NCBI RefSeq assembly: GCF_020166415.1 | Contig: NZ_JAIQXV010000011.1 | Coordinates: 1 to 64,000, forward strand | Length of the DNA stretch: 64,000 bases | Origin: Deinococcus multiflagellatus | Lineage (GTDB): Bacteria > Deinococcota > Deinococci > Deinococcales > Deinococcaceae | Direction: 5' to 3' | Shown here: piece after piece, positions 19,047-28,917 of the stretch | Position numbering within the stretch: position 1 is the first letter of the stretch | Layout of the letters: each line of letters begins with the position of its first letter | Translations under genes and position numbers: made by a program | The notes under the pieces: model-generated | The model's database searches: none | What the model was told of the DNA's origin: nothing | What the model saw: only the letters and a program-made list of their open reading frames with translations

Positions 19047-20225
19047 ATGAGCGCGCCTGTGCCCCTGTCCCCGCCCGTCCCCGCCCCTGCTGCCGGCAGC
19101 GGGGAACGTGTGCTGTGCGCCATGTCCGGCGGGGTGGACAGCAGCGTGACGGCCGCGCTGCTCAAGGATCAGGGCTATCAGGTGGTGGGCGCCATGATGC
19201 GCTTCTGGCCCGACGACAAGCGCGTGGACACCTTCGACACCTGCTGCTCGCCCGACGCTGCCTACGAGGCCCGACGGGTGGCCGAGCAGGTGGGCGTGCC
19301 CTTTTACCTGCTGGACTACCGCGAGCAGTTTCAGCGGCACATCGTGGGCCCGTTTCTGGATGAATACGCGCGGGGCCGCACGCCGAACCCCTGCGTGAAC
19401 TGCAACACCAAGGTTAAGTTCGACGAACTGGTGAAAAAGGCCAAGATGCTGGGCTGCCGCTACGTGGCCACCGGGCATTACGTCAAGCGCGTGGAAACGG
19501 CGGCGGGCGAGGTGCAGTTTCACCGGGGCGACGACCCCCGCAAGGACCAGACCTATTTCCTGTGGGGCACCCCGCGCGAGGCCCTGCCCTACATCCTGTT
19601 TCCGGTGGGCGAACTGGAAAAGCCGCAGGTGCGCGCCATTGCCGAGGCGCGCGGCCTGCTGACCGCCCGCAAGCCCGAAAGCCAGAACATCTGCTTCGTG
19701 CCGGGCAAGGTGCAGGACTTTGTGGCCGAGCACCTGCCGCAGGCCAGCGGCTTCATCCGCGAGATCGCCACGGGCGAGGTGGTGGGCGAGCACCTGGGCA
19801 CGCAGTTTTACACCCTGGGCCAGAAGAAGGGCCTGGGCCTGTACCAGAGCCACCGGGTGCGCCACGTGGTTCACTTGGACACGGCCACCAATACCGTCTG
19901 GGTGGGCAATTACGAGGACTGCCTGTGGACCGGGCTGCGGGCTGGCAGTGCCAACTACCTGCTGGACCTGTCTGCCCTACCGACCGAGCTGGACGTGCAG
20001 GTGCGCTACCGCACCGCGCCGGTCAAGGCCCGCGTGGTGCACGCCGACGAACACGGCTTTGAGCTGGCCTTCGCCGAGCCGCAGTTTGCCGTGGCGCCCG
20101 GCCAGAGCGCGGTGCTGTACGACGGGCCCCGCCTGCTGGGCGGCGGCCTGATTGAAGACCATGTGCGCGAGCTGCCCCCGCTGAGGCCCGTGCCAAGAAA
20201 GCGGCTTGCCGTCAACCTGAGCTGA
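19047..20225 (+). CDS. mnmA: tRNA-specific 2-thiouridylase MnmA
   Basis: A 392-residue protein that adds sulphur to U34 of Lys, Glu and Gln tRNAs using ATP. The PP-loop SGGVDSS is at residues 27-33. The two catalytic cysteines lie in NPCVNCN and NICFV. The C-terminal beta domain (VQVRYR, then ARVVH) is complete, so the protein is full length. The ~20-residue N-terminal Pro/Ala leader is non-conserved; ATG 19047 is preceded by a TAAGCT box 10 nt upstream. It is monocistronic. Confidence 0.95.
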   Translation: MSAPVPLSPPVPAPAAGSGERVLCAMSGGVDSSVTAALLKDQGYQVVGAMMRFWPDDKRVDTFDTCCSPDAAYEARRVAEQVGVPFYLLDYREQFQRHIVGPFLDEYARGRTPNPCVNCNTKVKFDELVKKAKMLGCRYVATGHYVKRVETAAGEVQFHRGDDPRKDQTYFLWGTPREALPYILFPVGELEKPQVRAIAEARGLLTARKPESQNICFVPGKVQDFVAEHLPQASGFIREIATGEVVGEHLGTQFYTLGQKKGLGLYQSHRVRHVVHLDTATNTVWVGNYEDCLWTGLRAGSANYLLDLSALPTELDVQVRYRTAPVKARVVHADEHGFELAFAEPQFAVAPGQSAVLYDGPRLLGGGLIEDHVRELPPLRPVPRKRLAVNLS

Positions 20226-20497
20226 TCGGCTTTCCAGATCATACGAACGGACTCACAGAGCTGCTTCGCAAAGCGAGCAAGAGGAGCACGGGCTGTCGGG
20301 CGTGGCGCCGACACAGTGGCTCTTTTTCGATATGTTGGCGGAACAGGTGGACTCCGGATCAGACAGATTCCGGATAACCCCCTTTGCCCCCTTCGGTGCT
20401 TTCACCCCTCTCCATCACCTTGTCTCCTGCTCCCCCTGCTGGCGCAGCTCTACGAACCCGGTCGGGATTCACCGCAGCTCCAATCCAGCCGAAATCC
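20226..20497. other. Intergenic region
   Basis: About 272 nt between convergent genes. It contains a small palindromic pair TCCGGA...TCCGGA (about 20354-20375) and the motif TTCGCAAAGCGAGCAAG, echoed at 42907. No gene was seen. Confidence 0.4.
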
Positions 20498-21028
20498 TTA
20501 TCCTTTCAGGCGCGTGACGTTGCAGGTCTTCAGCTGACCGGGCTCGCCTTCCAGCTGGGCCGTTGCGATCTGCTCCGGGCGGTTCTGGCTGGTCACGCCG
20601 GTGCGGGTCTGTCCAGGCAGGATCTTCTCTGTCACCCGCAAGTAACATGCGAACGGTTCGGCACCACTGAAGGGAACGAAGGTGACGATCAAGGTGTTGA
20701 CGTCGTACAGCAGGTCCTCGCTGCGGCCTGCGGTCTGAGTGCTGAAGAACACGCTTCCGAGACGTCCCTCGAAGGTCACGGCGTTCTTCTTTTTCAGGGT
20801 GGCGCTCCACTCGAAAAATTGCATGCGCTCGTCCCCGGTCGTGAAGGGCGGGACGCGCACGGTGACTGCACTGGCTTTGCTAGTCGTCCACTGGACGCGC
20901 CAGGTCTGGCCTGTCTGAACGCCGAGCGCGGCGGCCCTGGCCTGCGGTGAGGAGGGGGTAGCCTGGCTGGGAAAGGCGGTGAGGGTGCTCAGGCAGAGCA
21001 GGAGCGGGAGGCGTAGAACGGTTCGCAT
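20498..21028 (-). CDS. Secreted protein of unknown function
   Basis: A 176-residue protein with a signal peptide (cleavage near PSQATPS). The mature region has a lone Cys pair (FACYL and KTCNV) that could form a disulphide, and looks like a small beta-sandwich (WRVQW, FFEWSATL, VTFEGRLGSVFF). No family was recognised. Its ATG overlaps the stop of the dehydrogenase gene (ATGA), placing it last in a five-gene minus-strand cluster. Confidence 0.65.
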   Translation of the reverse strand: MRTVLRLPLLLCLSTLTAFPSQATPSSPQARAAALGVQTGQTWRVQWTTSKASAVTVRVPPFTTGDERMQFFEWSATLKKKNAVTFEGRLGSVFFSTQTAGRSEDLLYDVNTLIVTFVPFSGAEPFACYLRVTEKILPGQTRTGVTSQNRPEQIATAQLEGEPGQLKTCNVTRLKG

Positions 21029-21951
21029 CAGTACAGTCCCCCCACCTCAACCCGCCCTTCGGGCTCCACACCCTGCTGCAGATCAATCAGGAAATTGCGC
21101 GCCAGTTCGGCGCCGCGCGCCACCAGATCGGCCGTGGTGCTGGCGATGTGCGGGGTCAGGATCACGTTGGGGAGGGTCCAGAGCACATGATCGGCGGGCA
21201 GGGGTTCGGGGTCGGTCACGTCCAGCACGGCGCCGCCCAGGTGCCCGCTCTGCAGGGCGCCCACCAGATCGTCGGTCACGATCAGGGGCCCCCGGCCCAC
21301 GTTGCACAGCCACGCGCCGGGCTTCAGGGCGGCCAGGGTCTGCGCGTTCACGATCCCGCGTGTCTCCTCGGTGCCCGGCAGCAGCACCACCACCCAGTCG
21401 GCCGCCGCCAGCAGTTCGGCGCGCTCGGTGGCCGAGGTGCCGCTGCGAATGCCGCTCACCTGCGCGCCGTGCGGCGAGAGCAGGGCCTCCAGTTGCCGCC
21501 CAATGTGCCCGTGGCCCCACAGCACCACCTGCTGCCCCTCCAGGGTGCTCAGGCGGGCGGTCTGCGGCAGCGCGGGCGAGGCCCACTGGTGCCGCGCCTG
21601 GGCGTCGCGGAACAGGTGCAGCCCGCGCGAGGCCGCCAGCATGCCGGCCAGCACATGCGCGGCCACCGCGCGGTCATGCAGGCGGCTGGCGTTGTACAGC
21701 GTGGCCCCCTCGGGCAGGTGGCCCTGCACATGCTCAATGCCCGCCGTGAGGGTCAGGACCCAGTTCAGGCCCGGGGTGCCCAGTAGCTGCCGGCGCTGGT
21801 CCGGGCCCACCAGCCACAGCACCACGCCGTCGGCGGGCCCATCCGGCACCTCTGTGCGGCTGTAAAAACCGAAGGTGACCCCGGGCACGCTGCCCTCGTC
21901 GTGGGCGGCCAGGGCACGGAATTCCGGCACATCGGGAACAAGAACGCGCAT
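21028..21951 (-). CDS. D-2-hydroxyacid dehydrogenase
   Basis: A 307-residue NAD(P)-dependent dehydrogenase. The Rossmann motif is GHGHIGRQL (about 138-146). The catalytic Arg lies in NVGRGPL, Glu in the DPEPLP segment and His in LTPHIAS, the classic trio of the family. The enzyme reduces 2-keto acids such as pyruvate, glyoxylate or hydroxypyruvate; the substrate cannot be read from sequence. ATG 21951 begins the typical MRVLV strand. The gene lies 5 nt downstream of the acetyltransferase gene. Confidence 0.88.
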   Translation of the reverse strand: MRVLVPDVPEFRALAAHDEGSVPGVTFGFYSRTEVPDGPADGVVLWLVGPDQRRQLLGTPGLNWVLTLTAGIEHVQGHLPEGATLYNASRLHDRAVAAHVLAGMLAASRGLHLFRDAQARHQWASPALPQTARLSTLEGQQVVLWGHGHIGRQLEALLSPHGAQVSGIRSGTSATERAELLAAADWVVVLLPGTEETRGIVNAQTLAALKPGAWLCNVGRGPLIVTDDLVGALQSGHLGGAVLDVTDPEPLPADHVLWTLPNVILTPHIASTTADLVARGAELARNFLIDLQQGVEPEGRVEVGGLY

Positions 21952-21956
21952 GGGGT

Positions 21957-22535
21957 CTATTCTGCCGCGTTTTGGGCGCTGGCCTCCTGGGCGGCCAGCC
22001 ACTGCGCGCGCGTGAGTTCCATATGCACGTCGGTGCGGCCGGCGCGGGCGGTGCGGCCCACCTCACGGAAGCCACAGGCTGCAAAGGCCCGCTGCGCGCG
22101 GCGATTGTGGGCAAAGGTGGTCAGGCGCACGCGGCTCAGGGGCGCGTCTCGTTCCTGAAAGGCCCAGGTCAGCAGCGCGCCCACCGCTGCGCGGCCGTAG
22201 CCCTGGCCCCACAGTTCGGGCCGGCCGATCATTACGCCCAGGGTGGCGGCCGTGGGGGTCAGGGGGGGCGGCGGGCGCAGGTCGTACAGTTCGGCGCTCC
22301 CGATCAGCTGGCCGCGCTCGTCCAGCACGCCAAAACCCGCGCGCTCGCCGGTGCGCTCCTCTTCCCGCATGACGCGGCGGAACAACCAGCCCGGCATGCG
22401 AATGGGGCGGGCGTCGTTCCAATCGGCCAGTTCGCGGCTGCGAAAAAAAGTGTGCAGGGTGCGCCACTCGGCCGCCGTGAAGTCCAGCACCGGCTTCAGG
22501 GTCACGCGAATCCGTTGGGGAGGCGGCTGAATCAT
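21957..22535 (-). CDS. GNAT family N-acetyltransferase (RimJ/RimL-type)
   Basis: A 192-residue acetyltransferase. The acetyl-CoA pyrophosphate loop is PELWGQGYGRAAVGAL (about 111-126), followed by ANRRAQRAFAACGFREVG-like motif B (HNRRAQRAFAACGF), typical of RimJ/RimL and antibiotic-modifying relatives. The substrate is unknown. Its ATG overlaps the stop of the IMPase-like gene (ATGA). Confidence 0.85.
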   Translation of the reverse strand: MIQPPPQRIRVTLKPVLDFTAAEWRTLHTFFRSRELADWNDARPIRMPGWLFRRVMREEERTGERAGFGVLDERGQLIGSAELYDLRPPPPLTPTAATLGVMIGRPELWGQGYGRAAVGALLTWAFQERDAPLSRVRLTTFAHNRRAQRAFAACGFREVGRTARAGRTDVHMELTRAQWLAAQEASAQNAAE

Positions 22536-23608
22536 GCCCCAGCGTCACCTGCGCCGGCGCCAGCCCCGCCGGCCTGCAGGGGCCCCAGCGCCCGGGTCAC
22601 GTCGCGGGTCAGGCGCTCCAGGTGAAAGGCGTCGCCCTCGGCGCGCTGCACCTGCCGGGTCTGGGGGTCCACCACCAGCAGGGCCAGGGGCCGCCCGCCC
22701 GCGTGGCGCACGCTTACGCCCGGGTGCGCCGAAAGCGCTGCCTGATCCTCGGGCGGCAGCACCGCCCACGCGGGGTCGGCCGGGGTCAGGCCCAGGTGGG
22801 CCAGCGGCACGCGGTGTTCGGCCAGGGCGGCGTCCAGCCACGCCAGCGCCGCCGGGTGCCCGGCGATCAGGCCCTGTTCAAGGTGCGGGCGCGGCTGGTT
22901 GTAGGCAATGGGGCGGCCATCGCGGCGGCGCAGTTCGCCCCCAGCGGCGCGCAGCAGGGCGTGCCCGGCCGCCAGATCCCACTCGCTGCGCGGCGACATG
23001 GAAAAGGTGGCGTCGGCCTGCGCCGCCGCGATACGGGCCAGCTTCAGGGCGATGCTGCCGCTGGGCGCCATGCCGGGCAGCGGCACGGCGTGCAGTTCGC
23101 GGCCATATTCACTGTCAGAGACGGCCACCCGCCAGTCTGGGCCTGGGGCGGGCGGGGGCACGGCTTCCCCGTTCAGGGTCACGCCCTCGCCCACCACCCC
23201 GCTGAACAGTTCGTCGGTGGCCGGGGCGTACACCACGCCCAGCACCGGCTCGCCGCCCACCGCCAGCCCAATGCTCACGCAGTAGTCGGGGCTGCCAGAC
23301 GCGAATTCCCGGGTGCCGTCAATGGGGTCCACGATCCACACCCGCTCACGGGCCAGCCGGGCGGGGCTGTCGGCCTCTTCTTCAGAGAGCAGGCCGTCGC
23401 CCGGAAACGACTGCGCCAGCCCGCGCAGAATCAGCACCGAGGCCTCGCGGTCGGCGGCGGTCACGGGATCGTCGGGGCTGGTCTTGTGCTCCACCGTGAA
23501 GCCGGCGCGCAGGTGCGTGCGCAGCAGGGCGCCGGCCTCGCGCGCCAGCCCCTCGGCCACCGCCTGTTCCCGGGCCAGCGAGGGCCGATGTTCAGAACTC
23601 ACCGTCAT
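22532..23608 (-). CDS. Inositol monophosphatase / CysQ-like phosphatase
   Basis: A 358-residue member of the lithium-sensitive phosphatase family. The metal-binding motifs are visible: LSEEEAD, WIVDPIDGTREF (about 96-107) and WDLAAGHALL. Likely reactions are hydrolysis of 3'-phosphoadenosine 5'-phosphate or inositol phosphate. The family is normally ~265 residues; here a further ~90-residue C-terminal tail follows the catalytic domain and has no match by eye. ATG 23608 overlaps the stop of the endonuclease III gene, so the two are coupled. Confidence 0.85.
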   Translation of the reverse strand: MTVSSEHRPSLAREQAVAEGLAREAGALLRTHLRAGFTVEHKTSPDDPVTAADREASVLILRGLAQSFPGDGLLSEEEADSPARLARERVWIVDPIDGTREFASGSPDYCVSIGLAVGGEPVLGVVYAPATDELFSGVVGEGVTLNGEAVPPPAPGPDWRVAVSDSEYGRELHAVPLPGMAPSGSIALKLARIAAAQADATFSMSPRSEWDLAAGHALLRAAGGELRRRDGRPIAYNQPRPHLEQGLIAGHPAALAWLDAALAEHRVPLAHLGLTPADPAWAVLPPEDQAALSAHPGVSVRHAGGRPLALLVVDPQTRQVQRAEGDAFHLERLTRDVTRALGPLQAGGAGAGAGDAGA

Positions 23609-24327
23609 GCCCCGAGGATAGCGGCCGAGGGGCACAGGTCGGCCAGCACGCAGCGGCCACAGCGCGGGTGGCGCGGGGTGCAGGTGGCGCGGCCGTGGCG
23701 CACGCCCGCCACATGCAGCGCCCAGCGGGCCCCGTGGGTGCGCTGGGTTACGGCGTCGTACCAGCGCGCGACCCGGGCGGGGGTCCAGCCGTCGGGCACC
23801 CAGCCCAGGCGCCGGGCCAGCCGGTCCAGATGGCCTTCGACCGGCATGGCGGCGCGGTGCAGGTCAAAAAGCAGCGTCAGGTTGGCCGTGTGGCGCCCCA
23901 CCCCGGGCAGTCCCTCCAGCGCGGCGCGGGTGTCCTCGTCGTCCAGGGCGGCCAGCCCCTCCAGGCCCAGGGGGTGGTCCTCGTCGCCGGCCTGCTCGGC
24001 CAGGGCGCTCAGCAGGCCATACAGATGCGCCGCCTTGGCGCGGTGCAGACCGCCGCCCGCTGCCTTCAGGGTGGCCTCCAGACCGTCCGGGCCGTCCAGC
24101 AGCGCGGCCTCCCAGCGCGGGTAGGCGGCTTTCAGGGCGCGGAACTGCCGGTCGGCGGCGTCCCGGGTGTTCTGCTGGCCCAGGATGGTCCGGATGAGCG
24201 CGTCCAGCAGCGCGCCGGGGCGGGTGCGCGGCCCCGGCTCAGCGCCGGGCAGGTATTCGGCCACCAGCCGGCGCGTGACCTCGGGCAGGTGGTCTGGAAC
24301 AGCGAAGGGCTGGGGCGGGCGCGGCAT
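23605..24327 (-). CDS. Divergent endonuclease III-like HhH-GPD protein
   Basis: A 240-residue base-excision-repair glycosylase homologue. It has the six-helix HhH-GPD fold (ILGQQNT early motif; hairpin LPGVGRHTAN) and a C-terminal [4Fe-4S] loop with C-X6-C-X2-C-X5-C spacing. By alignment to E. coli Nth, the catalytic Lys of GRKTAN is His here and the catalytic Asp of VDTH is Glu (VEGH). Normal bifunctional glycosylase/lyase activity is therefore doubtful; it may be a specialised or binding-only paralogue. TAGCCT lies 7 nt before the ATG. It is first in a five-gene overlapping cluster. Confidence 0.82.
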   Translation of the reverse strand: MPRPPQPFAVPDHLPEVTRRLVAEYLPGAEPGPRTRPGALLDALIRTILGQQNTRDAADRQFRALKAAYPRWEAALLDGPDGLEATLKAAGGGLHRAKAAHLYGLLSALAEQAGDEDHPLGLEGLAALDDEDTRAALEGLPGVGRHTANLTLLFDLHRAAMPVEGHLDRLARRLGWVPDGWTPARVARWYDAVTQRTHGARWALHVAGVRHGRATCTPRHPRCGRCVLADLCPSAAILGA

Positions 24328-24367
24328 CTGGCGCAGGCTAGAGCAGCCTGCGGCGGGCGAAGGTGCT

Positions 24368-24967
24368 TCAGAACGCGCTTGGGGGGGTGCGCCGGCTGGC
24401 GAGCAGTTTCAGGGCCACCGGCACCACGCTCAGCACCAGCGCGGCGCCCACAATCAGCAGGATGTAACGGTCCAGGTGCGGCACCAGCGCGCCCAGCCAG
24501 TAGGCCAGGGCCGGCACGCCCACGCCCCACAGCAGCGCGCCGGCCACGTTGTACACGGTAAAGCGCCCAAAGGGCATGCGACTGACCCCGGCCAGGGTGG
24601 GCACCAGCGTGCGCACCACGGGCACAAAGCGCGCACTGATCACCGCCAGGGCGCCGTAGCGGGCAAAAAACTGCTCGGCCTGGGTCACGTATTCGGGGCG
24701 GAACAGCCGGGCATCCGGGCGGGCGAACACGGCGGGCCCAAAGCGCCGCCCGATGGCGTATCCCGCCACGCACCCGGCAATGGCGCCCACCACCACGGCC
24801 GCCATCACCCCGCCCAGGCTCAGCTTGCCGCTGGCGGCCAGCAGCCCGGCGGCGATCAGCAGGCTGTCGCCCGGCAGAAAAAACCCCACCAGCAGCCCCG
24901 TTTCCGCAAATACGATGGCCAGCAGCCCCAGATACGAGGCCGACAGAATCACGCTGGTGAGGTCCAT
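24368..24967 (-). CDS. DedA family membrane protein
   Basis: A 199-residue DedA/VTT-domain protein with about five hydrophobic segments. The family motifs are FFLPGDSLL near residue 30 and [20 protein letters not shown] near 115-135. DedA proteins are lipid flippases or undecaprenyl-phosphate recyclers that support the proton motive force. TAGGCT lies 7 nt before the ATG at 24967, so it is probably leaderless. It has no operon partner. Confidence 0.9.
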   Translation of the reverse strand: MDLTSVILSASYLGLLAIVFAETGLLVGFFLPGDSLLIAAGLLAASGKLSLGGVMAAVVVGAIAGCVAGYAIGRRFGPAVFARPDARLFRPEYVTQAEQFFARYGALAVISARFVPVVRTLVPTLAGVSRMPFGRFTVYNVAGALLWGVGVPALAYWLGALVPHLDRYILLIVGAALVLSVVPVALKLLASRRTPPSAF

Positions 24968-25022
24968 GGGCCCCAGCCTAGAGCATGGCGCGGGGGCATT
25001 TGGGGCCCTGCCCCCACAGCCC

Positions 25023-25592
25023 TCAGCGCGCCCGCAGGGCCGTGCGATTGCCCGCTGTGTCGGTCACCAGGATGTCGGCCCAGATGCCAGTGGTTTCGGC
25101 GTAGAACTCCACGCGGGGGCCCGGGGTGATGTTCAGGCGGTTGCCGTCCACGGTGACCTGCGCCACGCGCACGTTGTCGGTGGCCACCCCAGAGACCCGG
25201 ATCACGTTGCCGCTGCGCTCAAAGCGCGTGACCTTGATGGCGGGCCGGGTCGGGTCCACGCTCACGGGCAGCACCAGGCTGGACTCGTTGCCCGCCGCGT
25301 CCCGCGCGGCGATGGTGTACTTGCCTGTGGGCGTGCTCAGCACCGCCTGAAACTGAAAGCGCGCGATCTTGTGGCTGCCCGGCTGGATGGGAATGGGCTT
25401 GCCGTCCACCGTGATCTGCGTGACCCCCACGTCGTCAAGCGCGTAGCCCTGAATCAGAAAACTGGGGCTGCGCCCCACGCCGCCCTCGCCCGCCGTCACG
25501 CTGATGCGGGGCTTGAAGGTGTCGGTCGTGCGGGCGCAACTGGCCAGGGAGAGCGTGAGGGCGCCCAGCAGGGCAAGGGCGATGGCGCGCAT
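25023..25592 (-). CDS. Putative lipoprotein with two Ig-like domains
   Basis: A 189-residue exported protein. The signal peptide ends in a lipobox (LSLASC, Cys about residue 19). Two tandem beta-sandwich units of ~75 residues follow, each with a D-x-V-x-V-x-Q-I/V-T-V-D-G strand pair ([12 protein letters not shown] and [12 protein letters not shown]) and a closing D-x-A-G-N motif, similar to bacterial Ig-like repeats that mediate adhesion or cell-envelope contacts. The start is set at ATG 25592; the longer in-frame extension lies in repeat-rich intergenic DNA. Confidence 0.72.
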   Translation of the reverse strand: MRAIALALLGALTLSLASCARTTDTFKPRISVTAGEGGVGRSPSFLIQGYALDDVGVTQITVDGKPIPIQPGSHKIARFQFQAVLSTPTGKYTIAARDAAGNESSLVLPVSVDPTRPAIKVTRFERSGNVIRVSGVATDNVRVAQVTVDGNRLNITPGPRVEFYAETTGIWADILVTDTAGNRTALRAR

Positions 25593-25623
25593 ACGGGGGG
25601 CAGTATAGGGGGTGGATGGGGAA

Positions 25624-25758
25624 TGGTTGATGGTGGAGGGAGGGGAAGGGCGTGGAGAGGCCATTGGGGTCAGGAAGGCGCTAAGGCGCCTGCACCTGCA
25701 CTTCTCTCCCGGCAACTCGGCGCCCGCTCCACCTCCATCACCGGTCTACCATCAACCA
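25624..25758. repeat. Inverted pair of TGGTTGATGG-type short repeats
   Basis: TGGTTGATGGT (25624-25634) and its exact complement ACCATCAACCA (25748-25758) flank ~113 nt between divergent genes; the right arm contains two tandem copies of the heptamer ACCATCA. A small hairpin AGGCGC-TAAG-GCGCCT lies between the arms. Confidence 0.7.
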
Positions 25759-25787
25759 TCAACCCTCCCCCCTCTCCTCCCCCGCCC

Positions 25788-25803
25788 TACAATGCCCGGC
25801 GTG
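25788..25803 (+). promoter_or_regulatory. Leaderless promoter of hisZ-hisG
   Basis: TACAAT (25788-25793) lies seven nt before a GTG at 25801. Transcription would begin at or next to the start codon, so the GTG is preferred to the ATG at 25792, which overlaps the -10 box itself. Confidence 0.65.
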
Positions 25804-26964
25804 AGTGCCGCTTTTGCTCCTGACCCCGCGCGCCTGTCGGCGTCTATTCCCGAGGGCACACGCGACGTGCTGCCCCCGGAATGGGCCCAGCGCGAGGCGA
25901 TTCGTGCCCAGCTGTCGGCGTGTTTTGGCCGCTGGGGCTACCGGGGCGTGGAGGTCCCGGCCCTGGAATACGCCAGCCCGCAGCATCCCCAGGACGCGCT
26001 GGCCTTCAAGCTGATTGATTCGGGCGGGCAGGTGCTGGCGCTGCGCAGTGAATTCACCACGGCCGTGGGCCGGCTGGTGCGCGCCCGCTTTCCGCAGGGG
26101 CCCTTTCCGCTGCGGCTGCAGTACAGCGGGCGGCTGTGGCTGCGCGCCCTGAGCAGCGAACTGGGCCGCCTGCGCGAATTCAACCAGCTGGGCGTGGAAC
26201 TGATTGGCGTGGAGACCCCCGCCGCCGACGCCGAACTGCTGCATCTGGCCGCCGCCGCCCTGGGCGCCGTGGGGGTCAGCGCGCAGTTGGAGGTGGGCTA
26301 CCCCGGTTTCGTGGACGCGGTGCTGGAAGACGCCGGCCTGCACGGCCCCGCCCGCGCCGCGCTGCACGACGCCGTGGACCGCAAAAGCGGCGCCGATGTG
26401 GACCTGCTGTGCGACCGCTTTGGCCTGGGCACAGACACCCGGCGCACCCTGCACGCCCTGACCGATCTGTACGGCGGCCCCGAGGTGCTGGACACCGCAC
26501 AGGCCCTGGCGCAGGGCGAGCGGGCCCACGAGGCGGTGGCCCACCTGCGCGCCGTGGCCCGCCTGTACGCGGGGCCCCTCCTGTTTGACCTGGGGGTCAG
26601 CCGCCGCTACGACTACTACACCGGGCTGACCTTCCGCGCCTACGCCGCCGGCCTGAACCAGCCGGTGCTGGGCGGCGGGCGCTACGCCCTGGGGGGCGGG
26701 GCCGGGTCCCTGCCTGGCGCGGGGTTTGCCCTGGGCCTGGAACGCCTGATGCGCGCCCTGGCCCCCATGCTGCCCCCGGAGCCCGAGGTGGTGCTGGCCC
26801 TGGACCTGCCGGCCGCCGAGGCCGCCCGCGCCCAGGGCCTGCACGCCGAGCTGGCCTGGACCGAGAACCGCGCGCAACTGCAGGCCTTCTGCGCAGCGCG
26901 CGGCATCCAGCGCATGGTGGGCAGCGGCCCTGGCGGCGCCGAGTTCACGGCGGTGGACGCATGA
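25801..26964 (+). CDS. hisZ: ATP phosphoribosyltransferase regulatory subunit HisZ
   Basis: A 387-residue histidyl-tRNA-synthetase paralogue that partners short-form HisG in the first step of histidine synthesis. It has the class II synthetase core ([10 protein letters not shown]; motif 2 [20 protein letters not shown] and GGGRY loops) but lacks a C-terminal anticodon-binding domain, as expected for HisZ. The GTG at 25801 is chosen because TACAAT lies 7 nt upstream. The stop overlaps the hisG start (ATGA), and the two subunits form one complex. Confidence 0.9.
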   Translation: MSAAFAPDPARLSASIPEGTRDVLPPEWAQREAIRAQLSACFGRWGYRGVEVPALEYASPQHPQDALAFKLIDSGGQVLALRSEFTTAVGRLVRARFPQGPFPLRLQYSGRLWLRALSSELGRLREFNQLGVELIGVETPAADAELLHLAAAALGAVGVSAQLEVGYPGFVDAVLEDAGLHGPARAALHDAVDRKSGADVDLLCDRFGLGTDTRRTLHALTDLYGGPEVLDTAQALAQGERAHEAVAHLRAVARLYAGPLLFDLGVSRRYDYYTGLTFRAYAAGLNQPVLGGGRYALGGGAGSLPGAGFALGLERLMRALAPMLPPEPEVVLALDLPAAEAARAQGLHAELAWTENRAQLQAFCAARGIQRMVGSGPGGAEFTAVDA

Positions 26965-27611
26965 CCCCGCCCCCCACCCACGGCCAGGGGCACCTGACCC
27001 TGGCCCTGCCCAAGGGCCGCATTCTGGACGAGGCGGTGTCGCTGCTGGCCCGCGCGGGGCTGCCCCTCACGGTGCCCGAGAAATCCCGCGCCCTGCGCCA
27101 CGAGTTCCCCGGCGTGACGGTGCTGGAACTGCGCAACCAGGACGTGCCCACCTACGTGGACCTGGGCGTGGCCGACGCCGGCATTGTGGGCAAGGACGTG
27201 CTGATCGAGTCTGGCCGGGCGGTGTACGAGCCCGTGGACCTGCACTTTGCCGGCTGCCGCCTGTCCCTGATCCGCGAGGTGGGGGCGGCGGGCGAGATTG
27301 CCCGGGTGGGCACCAAGTACCCCCGCGCCGCCCGCGCCTACCTGAACGCCCAGGGCATCCCCGCCGAGATTGTCAAGCTGAGCGGCAACATTGAGCTGGC
27401 CTGCCTCACGGGCCTAGCGGACGCGGTGGTGGACCTCGTGCAGACTGGCAGCACCCTGCGCGCCAACAACCTCGAAGAGGTGGACGTGCTGTTTCACTCC
27501 ACCGCCCGCCTGATCGTGAACCGCGCGGCCCTCAAGGTGCGCCGCGAGCGGCTCCGCCCCCTGATTGAGGCGCTGCGGGAATTGACGCAGGAAATGGGAA
27601 GTGGGGAGTAG
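26961..27611 (+). CDS. hisG: ATP phosphoribosyltransferase catalytic subunit (short form)
   Basis: A 216-residue short-form HisG, lacking the C-terminal regulatory ACT-like domain, and therefore dependent on HisZ encoded immediately upstream. It contains the [12 protein letters not shown]-terminus, the [13 protein letters not shown] substrate loop and the [21 protein letters not shown]-binding segment. It condenses ATP with phosphoribosyl pyrophosphate at the start of histidine biosynthesis. It overlaps hisZ by four bases and ends at a bidirectional terminator. Confidence 0.95.
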   Translation: MTPPPTHGQGHLTLALPKGRILDEAVSLLARAGLPLTVPEKSRALRHEFPGVTVLELRNQDVPTYVDLGVADAGIVGKDVLIESGRAVYEPVDLHFAGCRLSLIREVGAAGEIARVGTKYPRAARAYLNAQGIPAEIVKLSGNIELACLTGLADAVVDLVQTGSTLRANNLEEVDVLFHSTARLIVNRAALKVRRERLRPLIEALRELTQEMGSGE

Positions 27612-27613
27612 GC

Positions 27614-27643
27614 AGTGGGCAGTGGACCTTCCCACTGCCCACT
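27614..27643. terminator. Bidirectional palindromic terminator (GTGGGCAGTGG family)
   Basis: GTGGGCAGTGG (27615-27625) pairs with CCACTGCCCAC (27632-27642) between convergent hisG and the lyase gene. The flanks (GGGAAGTGGGG, CTACTGAC) resemble the element at 35933-35968. Confidence 0.75.
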
Positions 27644-27645
27644 CT

Positions 27646-28845
<1,200 letters not shown>

Positions 28846-28901
28846 AGCGCCGAGCATACGCCCCCGCGCGTGAGAGCCCTGCGCGCGCCCCCCGCCCCCG
28901 C

Positions 28902-28917
28902 TATGCTGGGCGCCATG
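28902..28917 (+). promoter_or_regulatory. Leaderless promoter of mtnN
   Basis: TATGCT (28902-28907), seven nt, then ATG 28915. The opposite strand has AGCATA at 28853-28858 for the lyase gene, so two TATGCT boxes drive divergent genes. Confidence 0.6.
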
